64,000 nt of DNA from Neorhizobium galegae bv. officinalis. Lineage in GTDB: Bacteria > Pseudomonadota > Alphaproteobacteria > Rhizobiales > Rhizobiaceae. Location: positions 124,001-188,000 of the forward strand of contig CCRI01000005.1 of the NCBI GenBank assembly GCA_000985875.1, read 5' to 3'. Under the pieces are notes generated by a model. The model was not told the origin of the DNA. It saw only the letters and a program-made list of their open reading frames with translations, and made no database searches. This document shows, piece after piece, positions 41,530-49,967 of this stretch. Each line of letters starts with the position of its first letter. Position 1 is the first letter of the stretch. Both the position numbers and the translations under genes were made by a program.

Positions 41530-41608
41530 CCAGGCGCGAGGCCTGGAGCGAAAACGTCACGACCGCGCGCTAGTCAGGGCTTCTTACCCTCTCGCGCGTC
41601 GGTCGTGA
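41530..41608. terminator. two strong hairpins between convergent genes
   Basis: CCAGGC (41530-41535) pairs with GCCTGG (41541-41546). A longer stem follows: TCACGACCGCGCGC (41557-41570) pairs with the segment 41594-41608 apart from one bulged T, and AGGG/CCCT pair inside its loop. They fill the 215-bp space between the GlxA and chemoreceptor genes, which converge, and most likely separate the two transcripts. No T-run is present. Confidence 0.5.
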
Positions 41609-41652
41609 TCCGTCGTTTCTCGCCGTCCGGTGTCAAAGTCGACCGGACGCGC

Positions 41653-43575
41653 CTAGAACTCCTGCCAGTCGTTGCTGACCGCAGCGGCCGCGGAGCCGCC
41701 GGAGAAGGCCGTGGCGACCCTGCGGGCCAGATTGCGGGCCGGCGAGGCGGCCGGCGTGTCGCGGCGATCGGCCGCACGCGGAACGTGGCGCTGACCGGGC
41801 AGCTTGAACTGGGCCAGCAGTTCGTTGAGCGATGCCGCATCCCGGGCGAGACCATGGCTTGCGGCGGTCGATTCCTCGACCATCGCGGCATTCTTCTGGG
41901 TGTCCTGGTCCATCTGGTTGACGGCCGTGTTGATCTGCTGAAGGCCCGAAGACTGTTCCTGGGCAGACTCCACGATGGCACTCACGTGCCGGTTGATTTC
42001 CTGCACTTCCGCGACGATCGTGACCAGCGCCTGCCCGGTCTGGCCCACCAGTTGCACCCCGGCATTGACCTGCTCGTTCGACGTCGTGATCAGGGCCTTG
42101 ATCTCCTTGGCGGCCTTGGCGGAACGCTGGGCGAGTTCGCGCACTTCCTGGGCGACGACCGCAAAACCCTTGCCCGCATCGCCCGCACGGGCCGCTTCGA
42201 CGCCGGCGTTCAATGCCAGAAGATTGGTCTGGAAAGCGATATCGTCGATGACGCCAATGATGTTGGAAATCTCGCCCGAGGACTTCTCGATCTGCTCCAT
42301 CGCCCTGACGGCGCGCTGGACGACCTCACCGGAGTTTTCCGCACCGCTGCGGGTGCGGGCAACGAGCGCGCCGGCCTCCTGAGCGCGCTTGGTGGCATCC
42401 TTGACGGTGGTGGTGATTTCCTCGAGAGCCGCGGCGGTTTCCTCGACGGAAGCTGCCTGCTGCTCGGTGCGCTTGGCCAGATCGTCGGCGGCTGCCTTGA
42501 TCTCCGCCGAACCGGCCTGGATGCTGCGGGCATTCTCCGCCACCTGCTCCAGGGCCGTCTGCAGCTTGGTAGCCGAGGCGTTGAAATCGTTGCGGACACC
42601 GTCCAGCGTCGCGGTGAACTGCTTTTCGATGCGATAGGAGACATTGCCGTCCGACAGATGGCTAAGGCCCTCTGCCAGGTTTTCGACGGCGAACTTGATC
42701 TCGGCGGCTTCGCGCGTCCTCTGGTTTTCGCGCTCTATGCGCTCGCGCTCGGACAGGCCGCGATTGTCTTCGGCTTCCCGCTCCAGGCGGGCACGCTCCA
42801 GCGCGTTGTCGCGGAAGATGGCGACGGCCTTGGCCATTTCGCCGATCTCGTCCTTGCGGTCGAGACCGTCTATGGCAGCTTCCGTCTGGCTGGCAGCCAG
42901 CGACGCCATACGCTCACGCAGGCGGGCCATCGGCGCGGTGATGCCCTTATGGGCAATGGTCATGGACAGGACGGCGGCGATCACAATGCCTAGAAGCATG
43001 CCGCCGATCGCATAGGTGATCGTGCTGGAGACCGATTGGCTCAGCGTCTTGGCGCCGTTGTTGAGGATTTCGGCCATGGCGCCGTTATTGGCGCCGAATT
43101 TCGGCGAGAGGTCGACAATTGCCTGGTCGAGCTTGGCCGAGAGCGCACGGACTTTTTCCTGGTCGCCTGCGGTATGGGCCTTGAGAAGATCGTCGCCGAC
43201 CGCCTTCAGCGCGTCCGCACCGGCAAGCAGTTCGTCGATCGCCGCCTTGCGGCTCGGGACCAGCGCCGGGATCTGGCTCAGGCGGTCACGGGCGCCCGCG
43301 AATTCCTTGGAAAACCGGCCCGAGAGATCCTGGAAAGCCGCGCTTGCCGGGTCCTGGGCGAGGGCGCGGCTCAGCCATGTCGTCGAGGTCCACATGCCGG
43401 CCGCGCCGCGGGGTCCGAAGGTCGCAGCGTTGCTTTCCTTCTGCAGGAAGCCGGAATAGGCCTCGTTGGCGGCGGTGAACCTGCTGGTGACATACATCAG
43501 GCCTGCCAGGGAAATGACGGCAAGGATGGCGATCGCCATGAGAAATTTTGTTTTAATCTTCAAATTCTTGAGCAT
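41653..43575 (-). CDS. methyl-accepting chemotaxis protein
   Basis: This 640-residue receptor starts at ATG 43575 after GAGG. Membrane helices lie near residues 11-30 and 186-206, enclosing a periplasmic sensor domain of about 155 residues, probably helical. A HAMP region and a long cytoplasmic coiled coil follow, with the highly conserved tip GKGFAVVAQEVRELAQRSA. The last five residues are DWQEF, resembling the CheR/CheB-tethering pentapeptide (NWETF type), after a flexible alanine/arginine-rich linker, so this is probably a high-abundance receptor. The ligand is unknown. Confidence 0.94.
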   Translation of the reverse strand: MLKNLKIKTKFLMAIAILAVISLAGLMYVTSRFTAANEAYSGFLQKESNAATFGPRGAAGMWTSTTWLSRALAQDPASAAFQDLSGRFSKEFAGARDRLSQIPALVPSRKAAIDELLAGADALKAVGDDLLKAHTAGDQEKVRALSAKLDQAIVDLSPKFGANNGAMAEILNNGAKTLSQSVSSTITYAIGGMLLGIVIAAVLSMTIAHKGITAPMARLRERMASLAASQTEAAIDGLDRKDEIGEMAKAVAIFRDNALERARLEREAEDNRGLSERERIERENQRTREAAEIKFAVENLAEGLSHLSDGNVSYRIEKQFTATLDGVRNDFNASATKLQTALEQVAENARSIQAGSAEIKAAADDLAKRTEQQAASVEETAAALEEITTTVKDATKRAQEAGALVARTRSGAENSGEVVQRAVRAMEQIEKSSGEISNIIGVIDDIAFQTNLLALNAGVEAARAGDAGKGFAVVAQEVRELAQRSAKAAKEIKALITTSNEQVNAGVQLVGQTGQALVTIVAEVQEINRHVSAIVESAQEQSSGLQQINTAVNQMDQDTQKNAAMVEESTAASHGLARDAASLNELLAQFKLPGQRHVPRAADRRDTPAASPARNLARRVATAFSGGSAAAAVSNDWQEF

Positions 43576-43921
43576 CAGATACCTCAAAAAACCGTGAAAG
43601 AGCGACAGTGCATCGAAAAGTAAAAAATACCGGAGCAGTGCCGGACAGTGCACATCATGCGCATGGTGATCAAACTTGATCCTACCTTTTTCATAGGCGC
43701 TTTTTCATAATAAAATCTTACTCTTGCCGCAGCGCATCAAAGGTTCGCTCGAACCTCCGCGCGGACTTCACCACTGCTTAACCAAAGGCGGCAGAAGGCA
43801 ATCTTGTTTGTTGCGATGCACAATGAACTGCCTTTATCTGGGTGGCGGACCATGGTCTCGGTCCCCGTCAAACCGGTTAAATTGATATGAAATCAACTAT
43901 CCATAATCAGAGGATTTCCCC
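43576..43921. other. 346-bp divergent intergenic region with three palindromes
   Basis: The region separates the chemoreceptor (minus) and SMP-30 (plus) genes and holds no gene that I can see. It contains GATCAA-AC-TTGATC (43668-43681), AGGTTCG-CT-CGAACCT (43741-43756) and TTGAT-ATGAA-ATCAA (43882-43896). The first two are perfect inverted repeats with two-base centres; the third is 26 bp before the SMP-30 start. They are probable operators or promoter elements. The half nearest the chemoreceptor is AT-rich and probably contains its promoter. Confidence 0.5.
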
Positions 43922-44962
43922 GTGAATTTTTCACGCCGCAACATCATGACGCTCTCAGCGGCCGCTCTGGCAACCACCTTCCCGAAAATGGCATCCGCGC
44001 AAGCGATCGGCTTTACGCCAAGCCCCATTTATCCCGATCCCGCCATCCAGGTCCTCGATCCGAGCTTTACGAAATATCGTGTCGCCAGCAGCTCGCTCGA
44101 ACAGGTCGCCACCGGCGCCCGCTGGTTGGAAGGTCCGGTCTGGTTCGGCGACGGGCGTTACCTGCTCGTCAGCGACATTCCGAACAATCGGGTCATGCGT
44201 TATGACGAAGCCAACGAGACCTGGAGCGTCTACAACGCCAACGCCAACTATGCCAACGGCCACGCCCGCGACCGCCAGGGCCGCCTGCTCTCCTGCGAAC
44301 ATCTGACGCGCCGGGTCACCCGCACCGAATATGACGGATCGATCACCGTGCTCGCAGACAGCTACAACGGCAAGAAGCTCAACTCCCCGAACGATATCGT
44401 CTGCAAGTCGGACGGCTCCATCTGGTTCACTGACCCGCCCTTCGGCATCGCCGGCGAGTGGGAGGGCGAGAAGGGCACGGCGGAGCTGCCGCACTCCGTC
44501 TATCGCATATCGCCGGACGGCAAGCTTGGCCTCGTTACCGACGAGCTGAAAGGCCCGAACGGCCTCGCATTTTCGCCGGATGAAAAGAAGCTCTACATCG
44601 TCGAAGGGCGCGCATCGCCATTCCGCATCATCTGGAGCTACGATGTCGGCGCAGATGGCGTGAAGCTGTCGAACAAGACGGCATTGGTGACGGCCGACGA
44701 CAACGGCGGTCTCGACGGCTTAAAGATCGACGTCGATGGCAATCTCTGGTGCGGCTGGGGATCGAACGGCGCTGCAGGCGCCAGGCCCGAGGATCTGAAC
44801 GGCGTCAAGATATTCAACCCGGCCGGCAAGGCGATCGGCTTCATCAAGCTTCCGGAGCGATGCCCGAACCTCGTCTTCGGCGGCCCGAAGAAGAACCGCC
44901 TCTATATGGCGAGCAGCCATTCGGTCTATGCGATCTACGTGGAAACCCGCGGCGCCGTCTAG
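43922..44962 (+). CDS. SMP-30/gluconolactonase-family protein, exported
   Basis: This 346-residue protein starts at GTG 43922, after AGAGGA. It opens with a twin-arginine-like signal (FSRRNIMTLSAAALATTF, cleavage near ASAQ), so the mature enzyme is probably periplasmic. The six-bladed propeller shows family blocks ATGARWLEGPVWFGDGRYLLVSDI in parts (metal glutamate in EGPVW), LNSPNDIVCKSDGSIWFTDPPFG and DELKGPNGLAFSPDEKKLYI, which together supply the calcium or zinc ligands. It hydrolyses a sugar lactone such as gluconolactone. No sugar dehydrogenase lies next to it here. Confidence 0.92.
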   Translation: MNFSRRNIMTLSAAALATTFPKMASAQAIGFTPSPIYPDPAIQVLDPSFTKYRVASSSLEQVATGARWLEGPVWFGDGRYLLVSDIPNNRVMRYDEANETWSVYNANANYANGHARDRQGRLLSCEHLTRRVTRTEYDGSITVLADSYNGKKLNSPNDIVCKSDGSIWFTDPPFGIAGEWEGEKGTAELPHSVYRISPDGKLGLVTDELKGPNGLAFSPDEKKLYIVEGRASPFRIIWSYDVGADGVKLSNKTALVTADDNGGLDGLKIDVDGNLWCGWGSNGAAGARPEDLNGVKIFNPAGKAIGFIKLPERCPNLVFGGPKKNRLYMASSHSVYAIYVETRGAV

Positions 44963-44980
44963 TCACCGCGACGAAATCCG

Positions 44981-45010
44981 AAGCGGCCGGCCATCAGGCT
45001 GGCCGCTTTC
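44981..45010. terminator. bidirectional terminator hairpin
   Basis: AAGCGGCCGGCC (44981-44992), a four-base loop and GGCTGGCCGCTT (44997-45008) form a twelve-pair stem with one G-U pair, followed by TTTC on the plus strand. It lies in the 75-bp gap between the convergent SMP-30 and glycosyltransferase genes. It is the best terminator in the window. Confidence 0.65.
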
Positions 45011-45037
45011 GCCGCTACCATCGATGCGCCGCGATAT

Positions 45038-45859
45038 CTACTCTGCCTTTCCGGCGGCAAGCCCGAAAAACTCTTTTCTGTACCCCGCCGACAGCGGCCG
45101 GAGCTTCGTCAAGTTCTTGAGAACCCGGACAGGCTGCCTGAGAACGTTCCTGTTCAGGAAATACATGTGGATCAGGCTGGGCGCCTTGCTGTGCGATCCC
45201 TTGTGGGCGACACGGTAGACCGCACCCCTGAATGGCAGCGCGTTCAAGGGCGTCCCGCGTTCGGCCAGGATGGATTCTATGCGGACATGGCTGCCGAGCA
45301 TGTCCTTGATCCATTGGAGCGAAACGTCTTCCGCCTTTGACGGCAGCCCGTACAGGTCCGAACGAATGATCAGCGAGGTTCCGCAATAGTGGTTGAACTG
45401 GTCGCGGCACAGCAGAATGCTGCCGCCATCGTCCCAGATATAGCCCTTGTCGATCGTCCAACCGTTCTCGTTCTGGTGCCGGGCAGCATATGCGGTAATT
45501 CGGGCGCTGACAAAATCGTCATCGTCGACGATCATGAAGAAGCGGCAATCGCGGGCCGTGAGCATGCCCGCAAGCACGCGGCGGCCTTTGTCGGCGCGGA
45601 ATGAATCGAGAAAATCCTCTTCCGTCGCATCGCCCCGCTCGTGGATGTCGTTCGGCGGAAAGTCCACCCATGCCACCGAGAACTTCTCCGGCAGGGCGGG
45701 AAGATCAGCCCCTCTGTTGGCGACGATGACCCCCCGCCAGTCGGGATTGGTCTGGTTCGCGATGGATGCCACGGTCTGGGTCAGGTTTCGCTTCAGGATG
45801 GCCCAGTCGCGCGCGTTGTCCTGGTGCCGTACGGGGATGATGAAGGTCACAACACTCAT
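45038..45859 (-). CDS. glycosyltransferase, family 2-like (putative rhamnosyl-/galactosyltransferase type)
   Basis: This 273-residue protein has a GT-A fold. The N-terminal strand VTFIIPVRHQ and the DxD-type motif FFMIVDDDDFVS place the nucleotide-sugar and metal site. GGAGG lies just before the ATG at 45859. It resembles the small rhizobial glycosyltransferases of exopolysaccharide and lipopolysaccharide loci. The donor sugar cannot be told. It is encoded 31 bp after the pyruvyl transferase gene on the same strand, in an apparent three-gene unit with the flippase. Confidence 0.85.
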   Translation of the reverse strand: MSVVTFIIPVRHQDNARDWAILKRNLTQTVASIANQTNPDWRGVIVANRGADLPALPEKFSVAWVDFPPNDIHERGDATEEDFLDSFRADKGRRVLAGMLTARDCRFFMIVDDDDFVSARITAYAARHQNENGWTIDKGYIWDDGGSILLCRDQFNHYCGTSLIIRSDLYGLPSKAEDVSLQWIKDMLGSHVRIESILAERGTPLNALPFRGAVYRVAHKGSHSKAPSLIHMYFLNRNVLRQPVRVLKNLTKLRPLSAGYRKEFFGLAAGKAE

Positions 45860-45890
45860 GACAGCCTCCGGTCGTTGATCTCAGGCAGCG

Positions 45891-46889
45891 TCATGCCGCG
45901 ACACCTGCCCGTTCTTTTGCCCATCGGATGCCGTCGTCGAGCGAAGTCGCCTTGTAGGAGAGATCGGTGCCTCCGGAAAAGGCGTTCATGAATCTGCGGA
46001 TTTTTCCGTAATTATTGTCGAGCACGGCATGGCTGCGTCCGATGAGAAGCGAGCAGATATGCACATGCAGACGGTCCGTCACGATGGCCTTGCCGCGGGA
46101 AATCTGCCGTATGCCGCGCTGGAAGCGGTTGTTGGCGGCCGCATCCAGTTTGCGCAGCCGCATTTCGGAAGGGGTGAGATGCAGCAGTGCGGAGGCCGCC
46201 CCGAGCGCTTTTGCAACACGCACCTTTGATCGGCTCTCGGTAATCCAGTCCTCCTTGGGGATGTCCGGATAGGCGGAAAAATCGACCGTTCCGACCTGCT
46301 CCTTGTCCTGGCGGAGCATTGCGAGGACCGGGAATTGCGGCGCAGCGGGCTCTATCCTGCCGATGCAGAATGCCATGTCCGGGCACAGATAGACCTGGCA
46401 ATCGAAATTTTCCTTGGCGAACTGAAACGACTCCTCGTCGCGCACCAGGAGCACGAAGTTCCTGTGCTTGCCGATCGCGCGCTTGCTCTGCTCCAGCCGC
46501 TCCGCGGACTTGTAGTGAATCGATTGCGGAAACTGGACGATCTGCCGGTCGGGAAACAGCTCCATCACGCGTTCCCGGAAATCCTGGTGAAACACCCATA
46601 TATCGCCGAAATTGCCACCCCCATGGATGAAGATCGGGCCGTTCGGGGCAGAGCTCTTGAGTTCATCCGGTGAAAAATCATCGGTCGTGCAAACATAGGA
46701 AGGCCGCTTTGCATATCGCTGCTGCAAATAGGCCATCTCTCCCAGCCAGATCGCGGAATCTCCGCAATTCCTGATATCAGGAAAGTCCAGTATCGCTATC
46801 GGTTCATCGGGCCGGATGAACTCCTTAAGGCAATCGTGGGTCCTGTCCTGAAGCTTGGTGATAAGTTCGGATTGCTGAGCACCTGACAT
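45891..46889 (-). CDS. polysaccharide pyruvyl transferase family protein
   Basis: This 332-residue protein has the family's Rossmann-like blocks: FPDIRNCGDSAIWLGE, the IFIHGGGNFGDIW loop, VQFPQSIHY, LLVRDEESF, LCPDMAF, and the C-terminal ITDRLHVHICSLLIGRSHAVLDN. Members add pyruvate ketals to sugars of exopolysaccharide, as ExoV does on succinoglycan; the D-R-L-H catalytic-type motif is present. AGAGG lies before the ATG. It sits between the flippase and glycosyltransferase genes. Confidence 0.92.
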   Translation of the reverse strand: MSGAQQSELITKLQDRTHDCLKEFIRPDEPIAILDFPDIRNCGDSAIWLGEMAYLQQRYAKRPSYVCTTDDFSPDELKSSAPNGPIFIHGGGNFGDIWVFHQDFRERVMELFPDRQIVQFPQSIHYKSAERLEQSKRAIGKHRNFVLLVRDEESFQFAKENFDCQVYLCPDMAFCIGRIEPAAPQFPVLAMLRQDKEQVGTVDFSAYPDIPKEDWITESRSKVRVAKALGAASALLHLTPSEMRLRKLDAAANNRFQRGIRQISRGKAIVTDRLHVHICSLLIGRSHAVLDNNYGKIRRFMNAFSGGTDLSYKATSLDDGIRWAKERAGVAA

Positions 46890-46930
46890 TATGCCTCTCT
46901 TTCAAAAGTTTAGAACAACAAGCCCCGCGA

Positions 46931-48412
46931 TCAGGCGTGACTGACTTTGGACAAGACCTTGGCGGCGATCTTTCTGACTTCAGTCTCCGGACCGTTTGGA
47001 CGATCCATCACCAGCCAAAGAAAGAGACTGGAGCCGCAATAGAGAACGCCTCCAAGGCAGATAAGGGCGGCAAGCTGTAGGACCAGCCCTGTATGCGTGG
47101 TTTCGACTCCCATGTAGCGATCGGTAAGCGCGACGCCGACAGCCATCACGGCTGAGCTCGCAAGCGCTCTGAAATTTGCCCATAGCTGTGCCGAGACCGA
47201 AACATCTATGAAGCGCTTGACGATGAGCATGTTTACGAAAGCGCTGAAGAGGCCGGTGAGCACGCGGCTGAAAATCAACCCAGGAAGCCCCCAGAACACC
47301 AGGCCGATCGTGATCACCGGGATCCGGACGAGCAGCATTTGCGCGTCGCGGATGAACAGGGTCCGGGTTTGCCCCAGCGCCATGCCGAGAGGCTGATTGA
47401 GGGATCCCAATGTCTGCAGCGCATAAACGGACGCCAGCGCCTGGATGATGAAAATCACCGGAAGCCACTTTTCACCCAGCACGAGCCTGACCAGGGGATC
47501 TGCGATGACCGCCATTCCGATCCCGGCGGGTAACGCAACCGCCGTCAGCAATGCCTGCGCTCGCTGATAGGCTGCGGCGAGACGGGCGGGATCATGGCGG
47601 ACATTGGCAAAAGCGGGATAGATGGTGGCGGTCAGCGGCGCGGTCGCTTCGCGCGTCGGCGTCATCGCGAGCTGCCCGCCCAGCGAATAATATCCCAGGG
47701 CTGAGCCAGTCAGCAGCTTGCCGATGAGCAGGTAGTCGAAACGCCAATTGAGCGTGTTGACGATCTGCCCGGCGGTAATCCAGATCGAAAACGAAAAGAA
47801 TTCGCGCATGTGGGAGAAGGTGATCCGGGGCCGGAACGGCAGGATGAAATAGGACGCCACGACATTGGTGATCTGCATCACCAATGTGCCGACCACAAGC
47901 GCCCAATAGGTTTGATAGATGATGGCTATGGCGACGGTCGCCACAAATCCGGCGATCTTCTGGGCAACGTTCAGCACGAACTCCTGCCAGAAAATCAGCT
48001 CCCGCTGGAGCATGATCCTTCGCGGATTTGCGAACCCGTTGATAAGGAGGCTAAGGCTCAGCACAAGGAGGACGTCGAAAAGGCGCGGCTCGTCGTAGAT
48101 GAGGGACGCCGGATAGGCGAACGCGGCGAACAAGGCGCATAATATCAGGCCGCGGGTCGCAGCCAGTGTCCATGCGGCGCTGAAATGGGATTCTTCCGGG
48201 GCTTCGTGACGGATAAGCGCTTCGTTCAACGAAAGCTCGGTTATCGTGGTCACGATGGCGAGCATGGTGGTCGCAAGCGCTACGAGGCCAAAATCCGATG
48301 GCAGCAGATACCAGGCCAGGATGATGGTACTGAGGGTCGACAACCCATTGACGATGACCCTTGAGAGGGAGACCCAGAGACTTCCGGTGACCAGGCGATC
48401 GGCAATACTCAT
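46931..48412 (-). CDS. polysaccharide flippase, Wzx/MOP superfamily
   Basis: This 493-residue integral membrane protein has about twelve to fourteen helices, the length and layout of lipopolysaccharide/exopolysaccharide flippases. The N-terminal block GSLWVSLSRVIVNGLSTLSTIILAWYLLPSDFGLVALA (read in parts) is typical of the MOP polysaccharide subgroup. It moves lipid-linked repeat units across the inner membrane. With the pyruvyl transferase and glycosyltransferase it forms a partial export module; no polymerase or chain-length gene is in the window. Confidence 0.92.
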   Translation of the reverse strand: MSIADRLVTGSLWVSLSRVIVNGLSTLSTIILAWYLLPSDFGLVALATTMLAIVTTITELSLNEALIRHEAPEESHFSAAWTLAATRGLILCALFAAFAYPASLIYDEPRLFDVLLVLSLSLLINGFANPRRIMLQRELIFWQEFVLNVAQKIAGFVATVAIAIIYQTYWALVVGTLVMQITNVVASYFILPFRPRITFSHMREFFSFSIWITAGQIVNTLNWRFDYLLIGKLLTGSALGYYSLGGQLAMTPTREATAPLTATIYPAFANVRHDPARLAAAYQRAQALLTAVALPAGIGMAVIADPLVRLVLGEKWLPVIFIIQALASVYALQTLGSLNQPLGMALGQTRTLFIRDAQMLLVRIPVITIGLVFWGLPGLIFSRVLTGLFSAFVNMLIVKRFIDVSVSAQLWANFRALASSAVMAVGVALTDRYMGVETTHTGLVLQLAALICLGGVLYCGSSLFLWLVMDRPNGPETEVRKIAAKVLSKVSHA

Positions 48413-48938
48413 GACCGACCTCTTCGCGACAAATACCGATCGTACGTGAGCGACATCATTCCGTAGCTACCCTTTTCCGCGGAGTTCCGGCTCCTTTTCA
48501 AGCCGCAGGTTCCGCGCCCATGATGCGTGAGATCTCCTTGCCGCATTAAAATGGGCGGGCCTATCTGCTGGACACTTCTGTCATCGATCTCTCCATGCAA
48601 TTTCCCCCTAGTAGCCTAGCGTGCATTCCTAGTGACCGAACGAGTCGATCGTCTCGTCCGACGGCGCGATCCGGCAGCCTTGATCAGGGCTGGAGACCGT
48701 TGACGATCTAGTTGACCGGAAATGATGTTGGTTTTGTGATCCCCTTCGCAACTGCGAAAGAGCAGGTGCACAACGCCGCGGGATGGGCGCATTGCCGGCA
48801 TTCGTCGTCCGATTGCCTTTGGCATTCCCGCGATCGAACGTTTATACATTTGCCAAGGCAAAAGCGTCAATGCGGACGATCAGGAGGCTGGCGGCCGAAA
48901 AGTCCGTAAAAAGAATAAAGGCATATCAGGAAAACGCG
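48413..48938. other. 526-bp divergent intergenic region
   Basis: No convincing gene is present between the flippase (minus) and the formylglycine-generating enzyme (plus). The frame of the enzyme is open back to about 48783, but without a ribosome site or any homology that I recognise. The region holds the perfect palindrome TTCGCA-AC-TGCGAA (48745-48758) and a shorter ACGAG/CTCGT hairpin near 48640. Base composition is close to the neighbours. It is long enough to have held a gene lost by decay, but I see no remnant. Confidence 0.45.
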
Positions 48939-49892
48939 ATGGGTGGCTGCTGTTCAGGATCGAGACGGGAAACGGAGCAGGGAATATTCGACACACCGGC
49001 ACACACGCTCTCTCGCGGCCTCCGGGGCAAAACGATTGCCGTCAAGGGCGGCGACACGTTCGTCGGAACCCATGATCCGGTGATTCCCGCCGATGGCGAG
49101 GGCCCGGAGCGCAAGGTCTCGCTGCAGGATTTCCACCTCGAGGCCGAGACGGTCACGATCCGCCGGTTTGCCGAATTCGTCGAAGCGACCGGATACGTCA
49201 CGGAATCGGAACGCTTCGGCTCTTCCGCCGTATTCGCGCCGCTGCTCGGCGACATCAGACTTGCGACGGGTGGTGTCGCCGGGACCCCTTGGTGGATGCG
49301 CATCGACCATGCCACCTGGCGGCAGCCGGAAGGCCGCGGCAGTTCGATCGACGATCGGCTTGACCATCCGGTCACCCACGTCTCCTGGAACGACGCACTC
49401 GCATTCGCAAAGTGGGTCGGCGGCCGACTGCCGACGGAAGCGGAATGGGAACACGCCGCGCGCGGCGGCAACCGCCGCCGGCGGTATCCCTGGGGCGAGG
49501 AGGAACCGACCGATGAGTCGATCTTCTGCAATATCTGGCAGGGCCGCTTTCCCGACACCAACACGCTGCAGGACGGATATTTCGGCACCGCGCCGGTGCG
49601 CAGCTTCGCCCCGAATGAAGCCGGTTTCTACAATCTCGCAGGCAATGTCTGGGAATGGACCGCCGATCCTTTCAAGGTGCGCTCGCTCTCAAAACAGGCG
49701 AAGACGCGGAACGAGCATGCGAAGCGCTTCTCCGACAAGGTGCTGAAGGGCGGCTCGTTCCTCTGCCACAAAAGCTACTGCTATCGGTACCGGATCGCAG
49801 CGCGGATGGGCCTTTCCCCGGACAGCGCCTCAAGCAATACAGGCTTCCGGATCGCTTATGACATCGTGGCTGGAAAGGATAGTGGTCCTTGA
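48939..49892 (+). CDS. formylglycine-generating enzyme (sulfatase-activating, SUMF1/FGE family)
   Basis: This 317-residue protein starts at ATG 48939, after AGGA. The FGE-sulfatase domain covers about residues 30-308: GRLPTEAEWEHAARGG, NLAGNVWEWTADPF and GGSFLCHKSYCYRYRIAAR. In the last, C276 and C281 match the copper-binding catalytic cysteine pair of true aerobic FGEs; most SUMF1-like relatives lack it. The enzyme turns the CxPxR cysteine of type I sulfatases into formylglycine. Two sulfatases with that motif are encoded within 12 kb. The N-terminal GGCCSGSRR stretch is not part of the fold and has no assigned role. Convergent with the GH3 gene. Confidence 0.94.
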   Translation: MGGCCSGSRRETEQGIFDTPAHTLSRGLRGKTIAVKGGDTFVGTHDPVIPADGEGPERKVSLQDFHLEAETVTIRRFAEFVEATGYVTESERFGSSAVFAPLLGDIRLATGGVAGTPWWMRIDHATWRQPEGRGSSIDDRLDHPVTHVSWNDALAFAKWVGGRLPTEAEWEHAARGGNRRRRYPWGEEEPTDESIFCNIWQGRFPDTNTLQDGYFGTAPVRSFAPNEAGFYNLAGNVWEWTADPFKVRSLSKQAKTRNEHAKRFSDKVLKGGSFLCHKSYCYRYRIAARMGLSPDSASSNTGFRIAYDIVAGKDSGP

Positions 49893-49967
49893 TTGCACGG
49901 TGGCGCCTCGGTCTGGTCGATCGGAGGGGCGCCTCATGCCCTTCATCCGGCGCCTGCCCGGAGCCCG

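Noticed and set aside
41494..42993. Plus-strand open frame of about 500 codons across the chemoreceptor gene
   Set aside because: Antisense to the conserved signalling domain; leucine/glycine-rich shadow without any motif.
49893..49967. GGCGCC-type inverted repeat as a terminator between FGE and GH3 genes
   Set aside because: The loop is long (about 16 bases) and the stem depends on G-U pairing; too weak to call.
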